Origin: Lysobacteraceae bacterium PS02340
GTDB lineage: Bacteria; Pseudomonadota; Gammaproteobacteria; Xanthomonadales; Xanthomonadaceae
Length of the DNA stretch: 64,000 bases
NCBI GenBank assembly: GCA_029959605.1
Contig: JASCOC010000003.1
Location: 124,001-188,000 of the forward strand
Direction of reading: 5' to 3'
Every line of letters begins with the position of its first letter. The first letter of the stretch is position 1. Under the pieces are notes generated by a model, which did not search any database, was not told the DNA's origin, and worked only from the letters and a program-made list of their open reading frames with translations. Made by a program: the position numbers and the translations under genes. Positions 1 to 9,352 of the stretch are shown one piece after another.

Positions 1-279
1 AGGCACCGCGCGCTGGCCTTCGAGGAACTGTTCCGCGGCACGATCGACGGCGCCGAAGTGCATCCGCGCGAGGTCGTGCGTCGCGCACTGGCGCACAACG
101 CCGCGGCGGTGATCGTGGGCCACAACCATCCCAGCGGCAGCCGCGAACCCAGCGCCGCCGATCGCGCGGTGACGGCGCAACTCAAGCAGGCGCTGTCGCT
201 GGTCGACGTGCGGCTGCTCGATCACTTCGTCGTCGGCGATGGCGCGGCGGTCTCGCTGGCGGCGCGGGGCTGGGTGTGA
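1..279 (+). CDS. radC: RadC/JAB-domain protein, 3' part only
   Basis: The reading frame is open from the first base of the window and ends at 279, so only about 92 C-terminal residues are seen. They contain the JAMM metal-binding signature HNHPSG followed by S and D in the spacing HxHPSG-x7-D, typical of the RadC/MPN+ family. The N-terminal helix-hairpin-helix half lies outside the window. RadC proteins were once thought to act in DNA repair, but their biochemical role is unsettled. The family call is secure; the function is not. Confidence 0.9.
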   Translation, partial: RHRALAFEELFRGTIDGAEVHPREVVRRALAHNAAAVIVGHNHPSGSREPSAADRAVTAQLKQALSLVDVRLLDHFVVGDGAAVSLAARGWV

Positions 280-379
280 GCATCGACCGCGCGCATCGAA
301 CGGCACACGCGACGCCGCGTGCGGCGTTTCCGCGTGCACACCGGTTGGCGCGCCGCCGGCGCGGCCGCACACTGGCGCG

Positions 380-778
380 ATGCCGACACTCGACATCGCC
401 CCCGCTGCACCCTGCCCCTGCAACCGCCCGCGCACCTACGCCGACTGCTGCAAGCCGCTGCACGACGGCGCCGCAGCGCCCGACGCCGAAGCCCTGATGC
501 GTTCGCGCTACGTCGCCTACGTGCAGCGTGACGCAAATTACCTGCGCGCGAGCTGGCACGCGTCCACGCGTCCGGACGATCTCGGCTTCGACGATCCGCA
601 GCCGGTCTGGCTCGGCCTCGACGTCAAGGCGCACGACGTGATCGATGCCGACCATGCGGAAGTCGCGTTCGTCGCGAAGTACCGCATCGGTGGCGGCAGC
701 GTGGTGCGCATGCGCGAGCGCAGCCGCTTCGTGCGCGAGGACGGGCGCTGGTTCTATGTCGATGGCGACCTCGGCTGA
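380..778 (+). CDS. YchJ/UPF0225 family protein with N-terminal SEC-C motif
   Basis: A 132-residue protein. A cysteine cluster near residues 10-21 (CPC then CC, the CxCx8CC pattern) is the SEC-C zinc-binding motif, followed by the PLHDG and RSRYVAYV segments typical of the YchJ/UPF0225 family with its NTF2-like fold. The second C-terminal SEC-C motif of E. coli YchJ is absent: the protein stops after [10 protein letters not shown]. The ATG at 380 was chosen because the conserved motif begins a few residues after it; upstream codons look like non-coding sequence. The biochemical function is unknown. Confidence 0.85.
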   Translation: MPTLDIAPAAPCPCNRPRTYADCCKPLHDGAAAPDAEALMRSRYVAYVQRDANYLRASWHASTRPDDLGFDDPQPVWLGLDVKAHDVIDADHAEVAFVAKYRIGGGSVVRMRERSRFVREDGRWFYVDGDLG

Positions 779-866
779 GCGCACCGTGAAACCGGCGCCG
801 GCGCGGGGATGCGCCCGCCACACCGGCTCGTGCACAGTGGTCGCCCCGCACGCGCAGGTCGCCCGC

Positions 867-2123
867 ATGTCCCGTCTTCCGACGCACCGCTTCTCAAGTC
901 CTGCGCGCCTTGCGCTGTCCAGCCTGCTGCTGTGCGCGGGCGGTGCTGCCGCGCAGGTGACTGCGACGCCGGCGGCCCCGACCTACGACGCCGCCGAATT
1001 CGCGCGCTGCATTGCCGGCATCCGCAGCGACGCGGCCAAGGCCGGCATTCCGCAGGCGGCATTCGACCAGCTCGCCGATGTCACGCCCGACATGACGGTG
1101 CTGCCACTGCTCGACTCGCAGCCCGAATTCACCACGCCGCTGTGGGATTACCTCGCCGGTCTCGTCGACGACGAGCGCGTGGCGGATGGGCGTGCGCGTC
1201 TGGTCGAGCATCGCGCGCTGCTCGATCGCGTGGCTGCGCAGTACGGCGTCGACGCGGAAACCGTAGTCGCGATCTGGGGCGTGGAGAGCGACTACGGCCG
1301 CATCTCCGGCAAGCGGCCGCTGCGCGTGTCGCTGGCGACGCTGGCCTGCCACGGCCGCCGCCAGCCGTTCTTCCGCAGCGAGTTCGTCGCCCTGCTCAAG
1401 CTGATGCACGACGGCGATCTGCGCAACCGCGACACCACCGGGTCCTGGGCCGGCGCGTTCGGGCACACGCAGTTCATGCCGAGCACGTATGCGCGCATCG
1501 CGGTCGATTTCGACGGCGACGGCCGCCGCGATCTGGTCGACAGCATTCCGGACGCGCTCGCGTCGACGGCGAACTACCTCAAGCGTTCGCGTGCCGGCTG
1601 GAAGACGGGCCAGCCCTGGGGTTACGAGATCAAACTGCCGGCCGGGTTCGACACCGCGCAGGCCGGCCGAACAAGCCGGCGTACCGTTGCCGCCTGGACC
1701 GCGCTCGGCATCACCCGCGTCGACGGCGGTGCATTGCCAGCCGGCAACACGCAGGCGGCGATTCTCGTGCCCACCGGCGCCAAAGGCCCGGCCTTCATTG
1801 TCTTCAGCAACTACGACGCGATCTTTTCCTACAACGCCGCCGAGAGCTACGCGCTGGCGATCGCGACACTCGCCGACCGGCTGCGTGGCGGCAGCGGCCT
1901 GCAGACGCCGTGGCCGACCGACGATCCGGGCCTGTCGCGTGCGCAGCGTCGTGAACTGCAGACGCTGCTGCTCGCGCGTGGCCATGCGATCGGCGAGGTC
2001 GACGGCATGATCGGCACCGCGACGCGACGCGCGATTCAGACCGAGCAACGGCGCATCGGTCTGACGCCGGACGACGGCCGCGCCGGCGTGCGGATTCTGG
2101 ATGCGCTGAAAGCGGGCCGCTGA
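867..2123 (+). CDS. Lytic murein transglycosylase, MltB family, with C-terminal peptidoglycan-binding domain
   Basis: A 418-residue exported protein. A signal peptide (hydrophobic ALSSLLLCAGGAAA, cleavage near AAAQ) is followed by an SLT_2/MltB catalytic domain. The catalytic glutamate lies in GVESDYG at about residue 139, and further MltB-type motifs GAFGHTQFMPSTY and DGDGRRDL follow. The last ~60 residues form a peptidoglycan_binding_1 domain (REL..LL..RGH..GEVDGMIGT.TRRAI). Such enzymes cleave the MurNAc-GlcNAc bond to give 1,6-anhydro ends, which feed the AnmK and AmpG recycling steps encoded further along. There is no lipobox, so it is probably periplasmic and soluble. The ATG at 867 immediately precedes the signal peptide. 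Confidence 0.9.
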   Translation: MSRLPTHRFSSPARLALSSLLLCAGGAAAQVTATPAAPTYDAAEFARCIAGIRSDAAKAGIPQAAFDQLADVTPDMTVLPLLDSQPEFTTPLWDYLAGLVDDERVADGRARLVEHRALLDRVAAQYGVDAETVVAIWGVESDYGRISGKRPLRVSLATLACHGRRQPFFRSEFVALLKLMHDGDLRNRDTTGSWAGAFGHTQFMPSTYARIAVDFDGDGRRDLVDSIPDALASTANYLKRSRAGWKTGQPWGYEIKLPAGFDTAQAGRTSRRTVAAWTALGITRVDGGALPAGNTQAAILVPTGAKGPAFIVFSNYDAIFSYNAAESYALAIATLADRLRGGSGLQTPWPTDDPGLSRAQRRELQTLLLARGHAIGEVDGMIGTATRRAIQTEQRRIGLTPDDGRAGVRILDALKAGR

Positions 2124-2409
2124 TTCCGCGCGCGCCAGCGCTCAGGCTTCACAGGACGCGTCGAGCGCAGCGAGGCCCATCATTGCCATGCGGGCGCTCC
2201 GATCGCGAGGATCTAAATCGCAAGATCGAGCACGCAGCGGATCGACCGTGACCCGCTCGAACCAGGCGCGATGGGTTTCGCTGCGCTCGACCCATTCTAC
2301 GTTCGACCTCGAACCGCGATGGCGGCGAGGTCGGGCCGCCGATACGCCGTATTTGCGGGGCTTCGCACGATCTGCGATCGTCGAAACTCCATCGCTATCG
2401 AGACGCCAC
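2124..2409. other. Gene-free spacer containing an interspersed repeat
   Basis: No credible gene lies between the transglycosylase stop and the small lipoprotein start. The stretch carries two copies, in opposite orientations, of a motif built on gggtttcgctgcgctcgaccc (see repeat 2158-2310). The remainder shows no recognisable signal. Confidence 0.5.
2158..2310. repeat. Inverted pair of a dispersed repeat motif
   Basis: One copy near 2160-2186 reads gtcgagcgcagcgaggccca. The other near 2268-2300 reads gatgggtttcgctgcgctcg on the same strand and is the imperfect reverse complement of the first. From memory, this motif is scattered through intergenic DNA of many proteobacteria. The coding-like translations across it are artefacts. 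Confidence 0.5.
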
Positions 2410-2637
2410 ATGCGCATTCCGGTCATCGCCGGCGCGGTTCTGCTGCTCGCCGGTTGCGGCTCCTATGAGTACCGCGACAACAGCGCCGCGGTCGACGGCA
2501 ATCCCTTGTGCATGAGCCGGCCGAGCCAGCCCGGTGAACCGGTGTCGCGCGATTGCGAGCGCGATGCCAGCGGTCGCTGGAGCAGCGAGCGTGACGGCCA
2601 GCCGGTGGACTTCAAGCGCACCCGCGACGACCGCTGA
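2410..2637 (+). CDS. Small lipoprotein of unknown function
   Basis: A 75-residue protein with a short basic N-terminus, a hydrophobic stretch and the lipobox LLAGC, giving a mature lipoprotein of about 58 residues. The mature part is polar and contains two further cysteines (LCMSR and RDCER) that could form a disulfide. I recognise no domain. A strong hairpin terminator follows 35 bp downstream, which supports a real transcription unit. Start chosen at the ATG directly before the signal peptide. Confidence 0.65.
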   Translation: MRIPVIAGAVLLLAGCGSYEYRDNSAAVDGNPLCMSRPSQPGEPVSRDCERDASGRWSSERDGQPVDFKRTRDDR

Positions 2638-2671
2638 TCGACTTCTTTCGCGGGTAAGCGGACCGCAACGC

Positions 2672-2700
2672 AGAACGCCCGGCGCGAAGCCGGGCGTTCT
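2672..2700. terminator. Bidirectional hairpin terminator
   Basis: A perfect 12-bp stem (2672-2683 with 2689-2700, agaacgcccggc) with loop gcgaa lies between two convergent genes, the small lipoprotein ending at 2637 (+) and the I78 inhibitor gene ending at 2724 (-). Confidence 0.75.
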
Positions 2701-2723
2701 GGTATTCGCATCTGACGCCGTGA

Positions 2724-3164
2724 TCAGCCGCAGCGGAAGCCGGTGATCTTGCCGCTCGCGTCGAGATCGATGTTCAGCCGGTCGGGGCGGAAGTCCATCG
2801 TCGCCATGTCGGTCGGGCCCAGCGCGCGGTGCGACTTCGCTCCGGAATCCTGCACGGCCTTGGCGTAGACCGTCTCGCTGCCCTGGGTACCGATCAGGCT
2901 CTGCAGCGCTTCGGTATCGCACGGCGTTTCGCCCGGCACTTCGGTCGGCGGCGCCGCGGCTTCGGGCGTATCGCCGATCTCGGCCTGCGCGGTTTCCGTT
3001 TCGATCGCACTGCCGGCGCCGGTGTCGGCATCGGCCGCGGTCGCGGCGGGCTGTTCTTCTTCGAAGCCTTCTTCAGGCGCGGGCGTGCAGGCCGACAGGG
3101 CCAGCAGCGGGACGAGAGCGGCGGCCAGCAGAGCCGGCGGCGCAACGCGAAAACGACGGATCAT
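2724..3164 (-). CDS. I78-family peptidase inhibitor lipoprotein
   Basis: A 146-residue lipoprotein: signal peptide with lipobox ALSAC, an acidic Ala/Pro/Glu-rich linker to about residue 78, then a compact domain of about 65 residues. That domain has Cys81, the LIGT motif, DFRPDRLNID and a terminal GFRCG, which is the pattern of peptidase inhibitor I78 domains; the two cysteines flank the domain. Family members inhibit serine proteases. The Shine-Dalgarno sequence CTCCAGGAG lies just before the ATG. It is transcribed divergently from the M28 peptidase gene with 102 bp between the starts, so the two may share regulation (inference). Confidence 0.8.
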   Translation of the reverse strand: MIRRFRVAPPALLAAALVPLLALSACTPAPEEGFEEEQPAATAADADTGAGSAIETETAQAEIGDTPEAAAPPTEVPGETPCDTEALQSLIGTQGSETVYAKAVQDSGAKSHRALGPTDMATMDFRPDRLNIDLDASGKITGFRCG

Positions 3165-3266
3165 CGAGTGCTCCTGGAGGGGGGAACCGGCGGTCACTGT
3201 AGCCAATCGGCGGGGACCTCGGCCACTTGCGGCATCATGGCCGGCACCTCGTTCACGGATTTTTCG

Positions 3267-4982
3267 ATGTCCCGACCGCGTTGCCTGACCGCCCTTGCCT
3301 GCGCGCTGCTGCTCGCTGCCTGCACCCCGTCGACGCCCGCCGCGCCCGATGCGGACGCGTCCAGCGCCGCGCCTGCGGCCGCCGACATTCCCGGCGGCGG
3401 CATCCAGTCCGACAACCTCGCCCGGCATCTGTCGGTCCTGGCGTCCGACACGTTCGAAGGCCGCGCGCCAACCACCGAAGGCGAGCGCCTGACGGTCGAC
3501 TACATCAGCGCGCAGTTCGCGGAAGCGGGCCTCGAACCCGGCGGCGATGATGGCGGCTGGACACAGGCGGTCACGCTGGAGCGCAGCGTCATCGACGGCC
3601 CGGTGACCGCCGCGCTGCACGTCGGTGGCGCCACGCGTGCGCTGGCCAATGGCGACGACATCGCGGTCGAAACTCTGCGCCCGGGCACGGGCGTCGACCT
3701 GTCGGCCACGCCGCTGGTGTTCGCCGGCTACGGCATCACCGCGCCGGAACTCGACTGGGACGATTACGCCGGACTCGATGTCGCCGGCAAGGTCGTCGTG
3801 GTGCTGATCAACGATCCGGATTTCGAGGCCGCCGAGCCCGGCCGCTTCGGCGGTCGCGCGCTGACCTGGTACGGCCGCTGGACCTACAAGTACGAAGAAG
3901 CCGCGAAGCGCGGCGCCGCCGGCGTGCTGATCGTGCACGAGACCGAGCCGGCCTCGTATCCATGGGCGACGGTGCGCAACGGCCGCGCCGGACCGCAGTA
4001 CGACATCGTCCGGGCCGACGCCGAGTCCCATCACCTGCCGATGCGCGGCTGGATCCAGCGCGGCGTGGCCGAGCAGCTGTTCCAGGACGCCGGGCTCGAT
4101 TTCGAGGCCGAGAAGCGCCGCGCGCAGCAGCACGGCTTCAAGGGCGGCGCACTGGGCGATGCCACGCTGGATCTCGCCTTCGCGGTCAAGCGCGACCGCG
4201 TGATCAGCCACAACGTCGTCGGCGTGCTGCCGGGGGCGTCGCGTCCCGACGAGACCGTGATCCTGTCCGGGCACTGGGACAGCTTCGGCGTGGGCGAACC
4301 CGACGACAGCGGCGACGCGATCATCAACGGCGCGGTCGACAACGCCACCGCGATCGCCTCGATGATCGAACTCGCCCGCGTGTTCGCCGCCGGCCCGCGC
4401 CCGGCGCGCACGCTGCAGTTCATCGCGCTGACCGCTGAGGAGAACGGCCTGCTCGGCGCGACCTATTACGCCGCCAATCCGCTGCGCCCGCTGGAGACCA
4501 CGGCCGCAGTGCTCAACATGGAAATGTGGAGCCCGGACGGGGAAACACACGACATCTCGTCCTGGGGCAAGGGCCGGGTGTCGCTGGAACGCGACCTCGC
4601 CACGGCCGCCGCGGTCGATGGTCGCGGCTGGTCGCCGGATCCGAATCTCGAAGCCGGCCTGTTCTACCGCGCCGACCATTTCGCGTTTGCCCAGGCCGGC
4701 GTGCCGGCGATCACGATCGGCCCCGGCATGGACCAGCTCGATGGCGGCGTCGAAGGCGGCAAGGCGGCACGCGCCGATTATTTCGCCCACCGCTATCACC
4801 AGCCGGGCGACGCCTTCGACGACAGCTGGGACATGGCCGGCCCGACCGCCGACACGCGCACGGTCTACCGCCTGGCCGAAGCGCTGGCGAACGGCGAGAC
4901 CTGGCCGGCGTGGGACGCGGACAGCGAGTTCAGCGCGCGCCGGGTGACGAGTGATGCGGCGCGGGCGACGCCGGCGCAATGA
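3267..4982 (+). CDS. M28-family zinc metallopeptidase lipoprotein with PA domain
   Basis: A 571-residue protein with a lipoprotein signal (LLLAAC) and a protease-associated insert around residues 130-260. The M28 catalytic core has its metal ligands visible: GHWDSFG (His/Asp), GAVDNATA (bridging Asp), TAEENGLLG (Glu pair), EMWSPDG and, late, FAHRYHQPGD (His). Enzymes of this type are aminopeptidases or carboxypeptidases that trim peptides outside the cytoplasm; the lipid anchor suggests the periplasm or outer membrane. An in-frame ATG at 3237 is possible, but 3267 places the signal peptide directly at the start. A palindromic element begins 7 bp after the stop. Confidence 0.9.
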   Translation: MSRPRCLTALACALLLAACTPSTPAAPDADASSAAPAAADIPGGGIQSDNLARHLSVLASDTFEGRAPTTEGERLTVDYISAQFAEAGLEPGGDDGGWTQAVTLERSVIDGPVTAALHVGGATRALANGDDIAVETLRPGTGVDLSATPLVFAGYGITAPELDWDDYAGLDVAGKVVVVLINDPDFEAAEPGRFGGRALTWYGRWTYKYEEAAKRGAAGVLIVHETEPASYPWATVRNGRAGPQYDIVRADAESHHLPMRGWIQRGVAEQLFQDAGLDFEAEKRRAQQHGFKGGALGDATLDLAFAVKRDRVISHNVVGVLPGASRPDETVILSGHWDSFGVGEPDDSGDAIINGAVDNATAIASMIELARVFAAGPRPARTLQFIALTAEENGLLGATYYAANPLRPLETTAAVLNMEMWSPDGETHDISSWGKGRVSLERDLATAAAVDGRGWSPDPNLEAGLFYRADHFAFAQAGVPAITIGPGMDQLDGGVEGGKAARADYFAHRYHQPGDAFDDSWDMAGPTADTRTVYRLAEALANGETWPAWDADSEFSARRVTSDAARATPAQ

Positions 4983-4989
4983 CGAATAG

Positions 4990-5026
4990 CCCTCCCCCGT
5001 CTTCGCGGGGGAGGGTTGGGTGGGGG
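4990..5026 (+). repeat. 3'-end palindromic element (copy 1 of 3)
   Basis: Stem ccctcccccg (4990-4999) pairs with cgggggaggg (5006-5015) and is followed by ttgggtggggg. It starts 7 bp after the M28 peptidase stop. The same unit, in the same orientation relative to the upstream gene's stop, recurs at 38915-38949 and 62012-62046. It probably acts as a transcript 3'-end structure. Confidence 0.75.
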
Positions 5027-5231
5027 CGATCCATCAGACAGCGAAAAAAATAATTCGCGCTTCAGCGTTATCGCTCACGCGCGACCAGTTCTGTCCGCAG
5101 GCGGGGGCGTTTGCCCCCATCCCTGCCTGTCCGGCCCGGCGAAGCACGCCGGGCATTCGATCGATCCGCGCAGCAGTGCCGCGCACACGAATCGCTCTCA
5201 TCCCCCGTACACGGGAGAAGGAGAAAGCAAA

Positions 5232-6449
5232 TCAGCCCGCGACCAGCCGTACCCGCGCGAAATTGCGCTTGCCGACCTGCAGCACGCCTTCGAAGCCGGG
5301 CTTGAATTCCAGCCCCGCGTCGTCGACGACCGCGCCGTCCACCTTGACCGCACGCTCTTTCAGCTTGCGGCTGGCTTCCGAATTGCTCGGCGTGATACCG
5401 GCGGCCGTCAGCAGCGCGCCGATGCGCAGGCCCTCGGCCGGCACGGTCACGTCCTGCAGCGGCAGCAGCGACACGTCGCCCTCGCCGGAGATCGCGACCT
5501 GCCAGCCGCGGATCGCCAGTTCGGCCGCATGGGCGTCGTGGAAGCGCGTCGCGAGTTCGCGCGCCAGGCGCAGTTTCACGTCGCGCGGGTTCAGCTTGCC
5601 GGCCTCGACCTGCGCCTTCAGCGCCTTGGCCTCGTCGATGCCGATCTCGAAGCTCAGCAGCTCGATCCAGTCCCACATCAGCGCATCGCCGATCTTCATG
5701 GTCTTGTTGACCATGTCGATCGCCGGCTCGGTCACGCCGATGTAGTTCCCGAGCGACTTGCCCATCTTGTTGACGCCGTCGAGCCCGACCAGCAGCGGCA
5801 TCGTCAGCACGATCTGCGGCGCCTGGCCGTGGCTTTCCTGCAGGCCGCGGCCCATCAGCAGGTTGAACTTCTGGTCGGTGCCGCCGCACTCGACGTCGGC
5901 CTGCAGCGCGACCGAGTCGTAGCCCTGCACCAGCGGGTAGAGGAATTCGTGGATCGCGATCGGCTGCTGGCCGGCGTAGCGCTTGGCGAAGTCGTCACGC
6001 TCGAGCATCCGCGCCACGGTGTGCGAGGACGCGAGGCGGATCATGTCGGCCGCGCCCATCGTGCCGAACCATTCGGAATTGAAGCGGACCTCGGTCTTCG
6101 CCTCGTCCAGTACCTTGAACACCTGCGCCTTGTAGGTCTCGGCGTTGGCCAGCACGTCCTCGCGGCTCAGCGACTTGCGGGTCGCGCTCTTGCCGGACGG
6201 GTCGCCGATCATTCCGGTGAAGTCGCCGATCAGGAAGATCACCTGGTGGCCGAGGTCCTGGAACTGGCGCAGCTTGTTGAGCAGCACCGTGTGGCCCAGA
6301 TGCAGGTCCGGCGCGGTGGGGTCGAAACCGGCCTTGATCCGCAGCGGACGGCCGAGCTTCAGGCGCGCTTCGAGGTCGTCACGCTTGAGGATCTCGTCCG
6401 TGCCGCGGGCGATCAGATCGAGGGGAGCGGTGGCGGGCTGCAGGGACAT
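5232..6449 (-). CDS. tyrS: Tyrosyl-tRNA synthetase
   Basis: A 405-residue class I aminoacyl-tRNA synthetase that charges tRNA-Tyr in the cytoplasm. The ATP-binding signatures are HLGH (about residue 51) and KMGKS (about residue 231). [22 protein letters not shown] is the tyrosine-binding region, and a C-terminal S4 RNA-binding domain (about 335-400, REAS-like [17 protein letters not shown]) completes the protein. Length and motifs fit the TyrZ-like bacterial subgroup. It is divergent from the M23 endopeptidase gene. Confidence 0.97.
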   Translation of the reverse strand: MSLQPATAPLDLIARGTDEILKRDDLEARLKLGRPLRIKAGFDPTAPDLHLGHTVLLNKLRQFQDLGHQVIFLIGDFTGMIGDPSGKSATRKSLSREDVLANAETYKAQVFKVLDEAKTEVRFNSEWFGTMGAADMIRLASSHTVARMLERDDFAKRYAGQQPIAIHEFLYPLVQGYDSVALQADVECGGTDQKFNLLMGRGLQESHGQAPQIVLTMPLLVGLDGVNKMGKSLGNYIGVTEPAIDMVNKTMKIGDALMWDWIELLSFEIGIDEAKALKAQVEAGKLNPRDVKLRLARELATRFHDAHAAELAIRGWQVAISGEGDVSLLPLQDVTVPAEGLRIGALLTAAGITPSNSEASRKLKERAVKVDGAVVDDAGLEFKPGFEGVLQVGKRNFARVRLVAG

Positions 6450-6623
6450 CGGTGCGGGGATCTCGTGGATGGCTGAAAAGTGAATGCGGACACGCCAGGT
6501 TAAGGCTTCGTTATCCGGTGAACGGGGTAAAAATTCCAGTCCGGTCAGGCATTTGACGCATGGACCTCACGTCTCTATGTTACCCCGCTGACACGCCGTT
6601 CACGCCATCCGGACCCGCCCACG
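6450..6623. promoter_or_regulatory. Divergent promoter region between tyrS and the M23 peptidase gene
   Basis: This 174-bp spacer separates two divergent starts and includes a locally AT-richer patch (gttatccggtgaacggggta, then aaaaattcc) around 6510-6538. Both promoters must lie here. I cannot assign exact -10/-35 boxes, and I see no clear T-box or other riboswitch structure for tyrS. Confidence 0.4.
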
Positions 6624-8090
6624 ATGACGACTCCCGTCCCGCCGCCCCAGGCCGACGCGCACCACCAGCAGGTGCTCCACGACAACCTGCAGGCTGCGGC
6701 CCGGAACAGGCAACAGGAACAGGCATCGCGCCTGCGGCTGTATCCCGGTCGCTGGACGCGCCGCGACTGGGGCCACGCCAGCCTCTTCGCCACGCTGGGT
6801 GTCCTCGTCGTCGCGCTGGTGCCCGGCGTCTCCCAGGCCATGCGCGGCGATGCGGAGCCGCAGCACGATCTGGTGACGATGTCGCTGGCGCTGCCGCCGC
6901 TGACCGCCAAGCAGCGCACCGCACAGCAGACCCACGACAACTGGCAGCTGGTCACCGTCGAGCGCGGCCAGACGCTGGGTTCGATCTTCTCCGAGCTCGA
7001 TCTGCCGGCTTCGACGATGCACCGCATCCTCGAGCTGCCCGATGCCAAGGCCAAGCTGACGCGCATGCGTCCGGGCACCGAGCTGGGCTTCGACCTCGCC
7101 CTCGACGGCACGCTCAACAAGCTGCGCTACGACCGCAGCGACACCGAGCGCGTCGAGCTGAGCATGGCCGGCGACACCGTCCGCGAAGAAGTCGTCGAGC
7201 GTCCGGTCGAGATCCGCAACGTCGTCATCAGCGGTGAAGTCGGCCGCTCGCTGTTCCATTCGGCGCGCAAGCTGGGCCTGTCGGGCGCGAACATCAACAC
7301 GCTGACCGACGAAGTCTTCAAGTACGACATCGACTTCAACACCGACGTCACCCAGACCGACCGCTTCAGCGTCGTGGTCGAGCAGGTCTGGCGCGAAGGC
7401 GAACTGATCCGCAGCGGCCCGGTGCAGGCGGCGGTGTTCACCGCGAAGGGCAAGCCCTTCAGCGCATTCCGCTACGAGCAGGACGGCAAGGCCGAGTACT
7501 ACAACGCCGAAGGCCGTCCGCTGAAGAAGAGCTTCATCCGCATGCCGATCCAGTACGCGCGCCTGAGCTCGCGTTTCGGCAGCCGCCGCCATCCGGTGCT
7601 GGGCACGATGCGCATGCACAAGGGCGTCGATTACGCCGCGCCGACCGGCACGCCGATCATGGCCGCCGGCGATGCACGCGTGCAGTTCCGCGGTGTGCAG
7701 GGCGGCTACGGCAACACCGTGGTGCTCGACCACGGCCGCGGCCACACCACGCTGTACGCGCACATGTCGCGCTTCGGCAACATCCGCCAGGGCCAGCGCG
7801 TCGCGCAGGGCACGGTGATCGGCTACGTCGGCACCACCGGCCTGTCGACCGGCCCGCACCTGCACTACGAATTCCGCGTCAATGGTGCGCACCGCAATCC
7901 GCTGCAGCACACGATGCCCGAGCCCGATCCGCTGAGCGGCGCCGCGTTGGCGCAGTTCCGCCAGCAGACCGGCCCCGCGCTCGCCCGCATCCGCGAGGTT
8001 GAGAACGTGATCTACGCGCAGGTGCCGGCCAAGCCGGATCCCGACCGGCAGGTCGCGAACGCCGCGCGGCCCGGCAACGGCCGCGGCTGA
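6624..8090 (+). CDS. M23 murein DD-endopeptidase, MepM-like
   Basis: A 488-residue cell-wall hydrolase that probably cuts D-Ala-mDAP cross-links. It has a cytoplasmic N-terminus rich in Gln/His, one membrane segment at about residues 52-72, an OapA/LysM-like region around 105-150 and a long linker. The LytM/M23 domain spans about 320-420, with zinc ligands in MHKGVDYAAPTGTP (HxxxD) and HLHYEFRVNG (HxH). The architecture and the tyrS-peptidase-anmK gene order match MepM-type peptidases of Xanthomonadales. A terminator follows at 8100-8124. Confidence 0.9.
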   Translation: MTTPVPPPQADAHHQQVLHDNLQAAARNRQQEQASRLRLYPGRWTRRDWGHASLFATLGVLVVALVPGVSQAMRGDAEPQHDLVTMSLALPPLTAKQRTAQQTHDNWQLVTVERGQTLGSIFSELDLPASTMHRILELPDAKAKLTRMRPGTELGFDLALDGTLNKLRYDRSDTERVELSMAGDTVREEVVERPVEIRNVVISGEVGRSLFHSARKLGLSGANINTLTDEVFKYDIDFNTDVTQTDRFSVVVEQVWREGELIRSGPVQAAVFTAKGKPFSAFRYEQDGKAEYYNAEGRPLKKSFIRMPIQYARLSSRFGSRRHPVLGTMRMHKGVDYAAPTGTPIMAAGDARVQFRGVQGGYGNTVVLDHGRGHTTLYAHMSRFGNIRQGQRVAQGTVIGYVGTTGLSTGPHLHYEFRVNGAHRNPLQHTMPEPDPLSGAALAQFRQQTGPALARIREVENVIYAQVPAKPDPDRQVANAARPGNGRG

Positions 8091-8099
8091 TCCGCCCCG

Positions 8100-8124
8100 A
8101 ACGCCCGGCTCTGCGCCGGGCGTT
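8100..8124 (+). terminator. Rho-independent terminator
   Basis: Stem aacgcccggc (8100-8109) pairs with gccgggcgtt (8115-8124), followed by ttcgttt. It lies 10 bp after the M23 peptidase stop and before anmK. Confidence 0.75.
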
Positions 8125-8159
8125 TCGTTTGCACCTTCCTCATCTCCGGCGCTGACGCC

Positions 8160-9293
8160 ATGTCCGATCTGTTCCTCGGCCTGATTTCGGGCACCAGCGC
8201 CGACGGGATCGATGCGGCGATCGTCCGCTTCGACGATCGCGCCGACGGCACGCTGCACGCCGAGTTGCGGTTCGGTGCGACCTATCCCTGGGATGCCGCG
8301 CTGCGGACGCGTCTGGTTGCGCTCGGCCAGCAGGCTGCGTCGCTGACGCTCGACGACGTCGGCGAACTCGACGTCCTGATCGCCGATGCGTTCGCCGATG
8401 CCGCGCTGGCGGCGATCGCCGATGCCGGACTCACCGCCGCCGACATCGCCGCGCTCGGGTCGCATGGCCAGACGCTGCGCCATCGTCCCTACGGACGCGA
8501 TGGCGACGGCCGTGCGCCGTTCACCCTGCAGCTCGGCGACGGCGCGCGCATCGCCGAGCGCACCGGCGTGGCGACCGTCGCCGATTTCCGCCGGCGCGAT
8601 GTCGCCGCCGGCGGACATGGCGCGCCGCTGTTGCCTGCGTTGCATGCGGCGTTGCTGTCGCGCGCCGGCGAAGACCGTGCGGTGCTCAATCTCGGCGGCA
8701 TCGCCAACCTGACCCTGTTGCCGGGCGACGGTGGTCCGGTGCGCGGCTTCGACACCGGTCCGGCCAACGGGCTGATGGATGCATGGTGCCTGCGCCACAC
8801 CGGCGAAGCCTTCGACCGCGATGGTGCGCTGGCCGCGCGTGGCCGCGTCGACGCCGCGCTGCTCGCGCGATTGCGGGCCGAGCCGTGGTTCGCCGCGCCA
8901 CCGCCGAAGTCGACCGGGCGCGACCAGTTCCATCTCGACTGGGTCGAGGCCGCTTTGCAGGGCTTTGAGGCCGTCGCCGATGTCCAGGCGACGCTGCTCG
9001 CGCTCAGCGTGACGACGATCGTCGATGCCCTGCGTGCGACCCAGCCCGGCACCGCGCGGGTGATCGGCTGTGGCGGCGGCGTGCACAACGGCGCGTTGAT
9101 GCGCGCGCTGGGCGAGGCGCTACCGGGCGTGGTGGTCGAATCGAGCGCCGCGCACGGACTCGATCCGGATCATGTCGAGGCGATGGGCTTTGCGTGGCTG
9201 GCGCGGCAGACCGTGCTTGGCCGGCCGGGCAATCTGCCGTCGGTCACCGGCGCGGCCGGGCCGCGCGTGCTCGGCGTCGTACATCCGGCCTGA
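8160..9293 (+). CDS. anmK: Anhydro-N-acetylmuramic acid kinase
   Basis: A 377-residue ASKHA-fold kinase that opens and phosphorylates 1,6-anhydro-MurNAc to MurNAc-6-phosphate during peptidoglycan recycling. Diagnostic motifs are [14 protein letters not shown] at the N-terminus, [27 protein letters not shown] (catalytic Asp region), [18 protein letters not shown] and GCGGGVHN. It sits between a cell-wall endopeptidase gene and, convergently, the ampG permease gene, so import and catabolism of anhydromuropeptides are encoded together. Confidence 0.97.
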   Translation: MSDLFLGLISGTSADGIDAAIVRFDDRADGTLHAELRFGATYPWDAALRTRLVALGQQAASLTLDDVGELDVLIADAFADAALAAIADAGLTAADIAALGSHGQTLRHRPYGRDGDGRAPFTLQLGDGARIAERTGVATVADFRRRDVAAGGHGAPLLPALHAALLSRAGEDRAVLNLGGIANLTLLPGDGGPVRGFDTGPANGLMDAWCLRHTGEAFDRDGALAARGRVDAALLARLRAEPWFAAPPPKSTGRDQFHLDWVEAALQGFEAVADVQATLLALSVTTIVDALRATQPGTARVIGCGGGVHNGALMRALGEALPGVVVESSAAHGLDPDHVEAMGFAWLARQTVLGRPGNLPSVTGAAGPRVLGVVHPA

Positions 9294-9352
9294 GACGTCC
9301 GGCGACACCGGAAACGGATTCCGCTGCGCGCGACCCGTCCTGCGAACGCAGG

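Noticed and set aside
5068..5889. Minus-strand frame overlapping the 3' half of tyrS
   Set aside because: It is an alternative frame of tyrS with Arg/Ala-rich composition and no conserved motif.
6450..6623. T-box or other riboswitch upstream of tyrS
   Set aside because: No specifier loop, T-box sequence or terminator/antiterminator pair could be seen in the spacer, and T-boxes are rare in this group.
8100..8124. The cgcccggc hairpins at 2672 and 8100 as a mobile repeat family
   Set aside because: They share only a GC-rich stem, as is common in terminators of this GC content; loops and flanks differ.
6600..9086. Long minus-strand open frame across the M23 peptidase and anmK genes
   Set aside because: It spans two well-supported plus-strand genes and their terminator; the amino-acid composition is typical of an antisense shadow.
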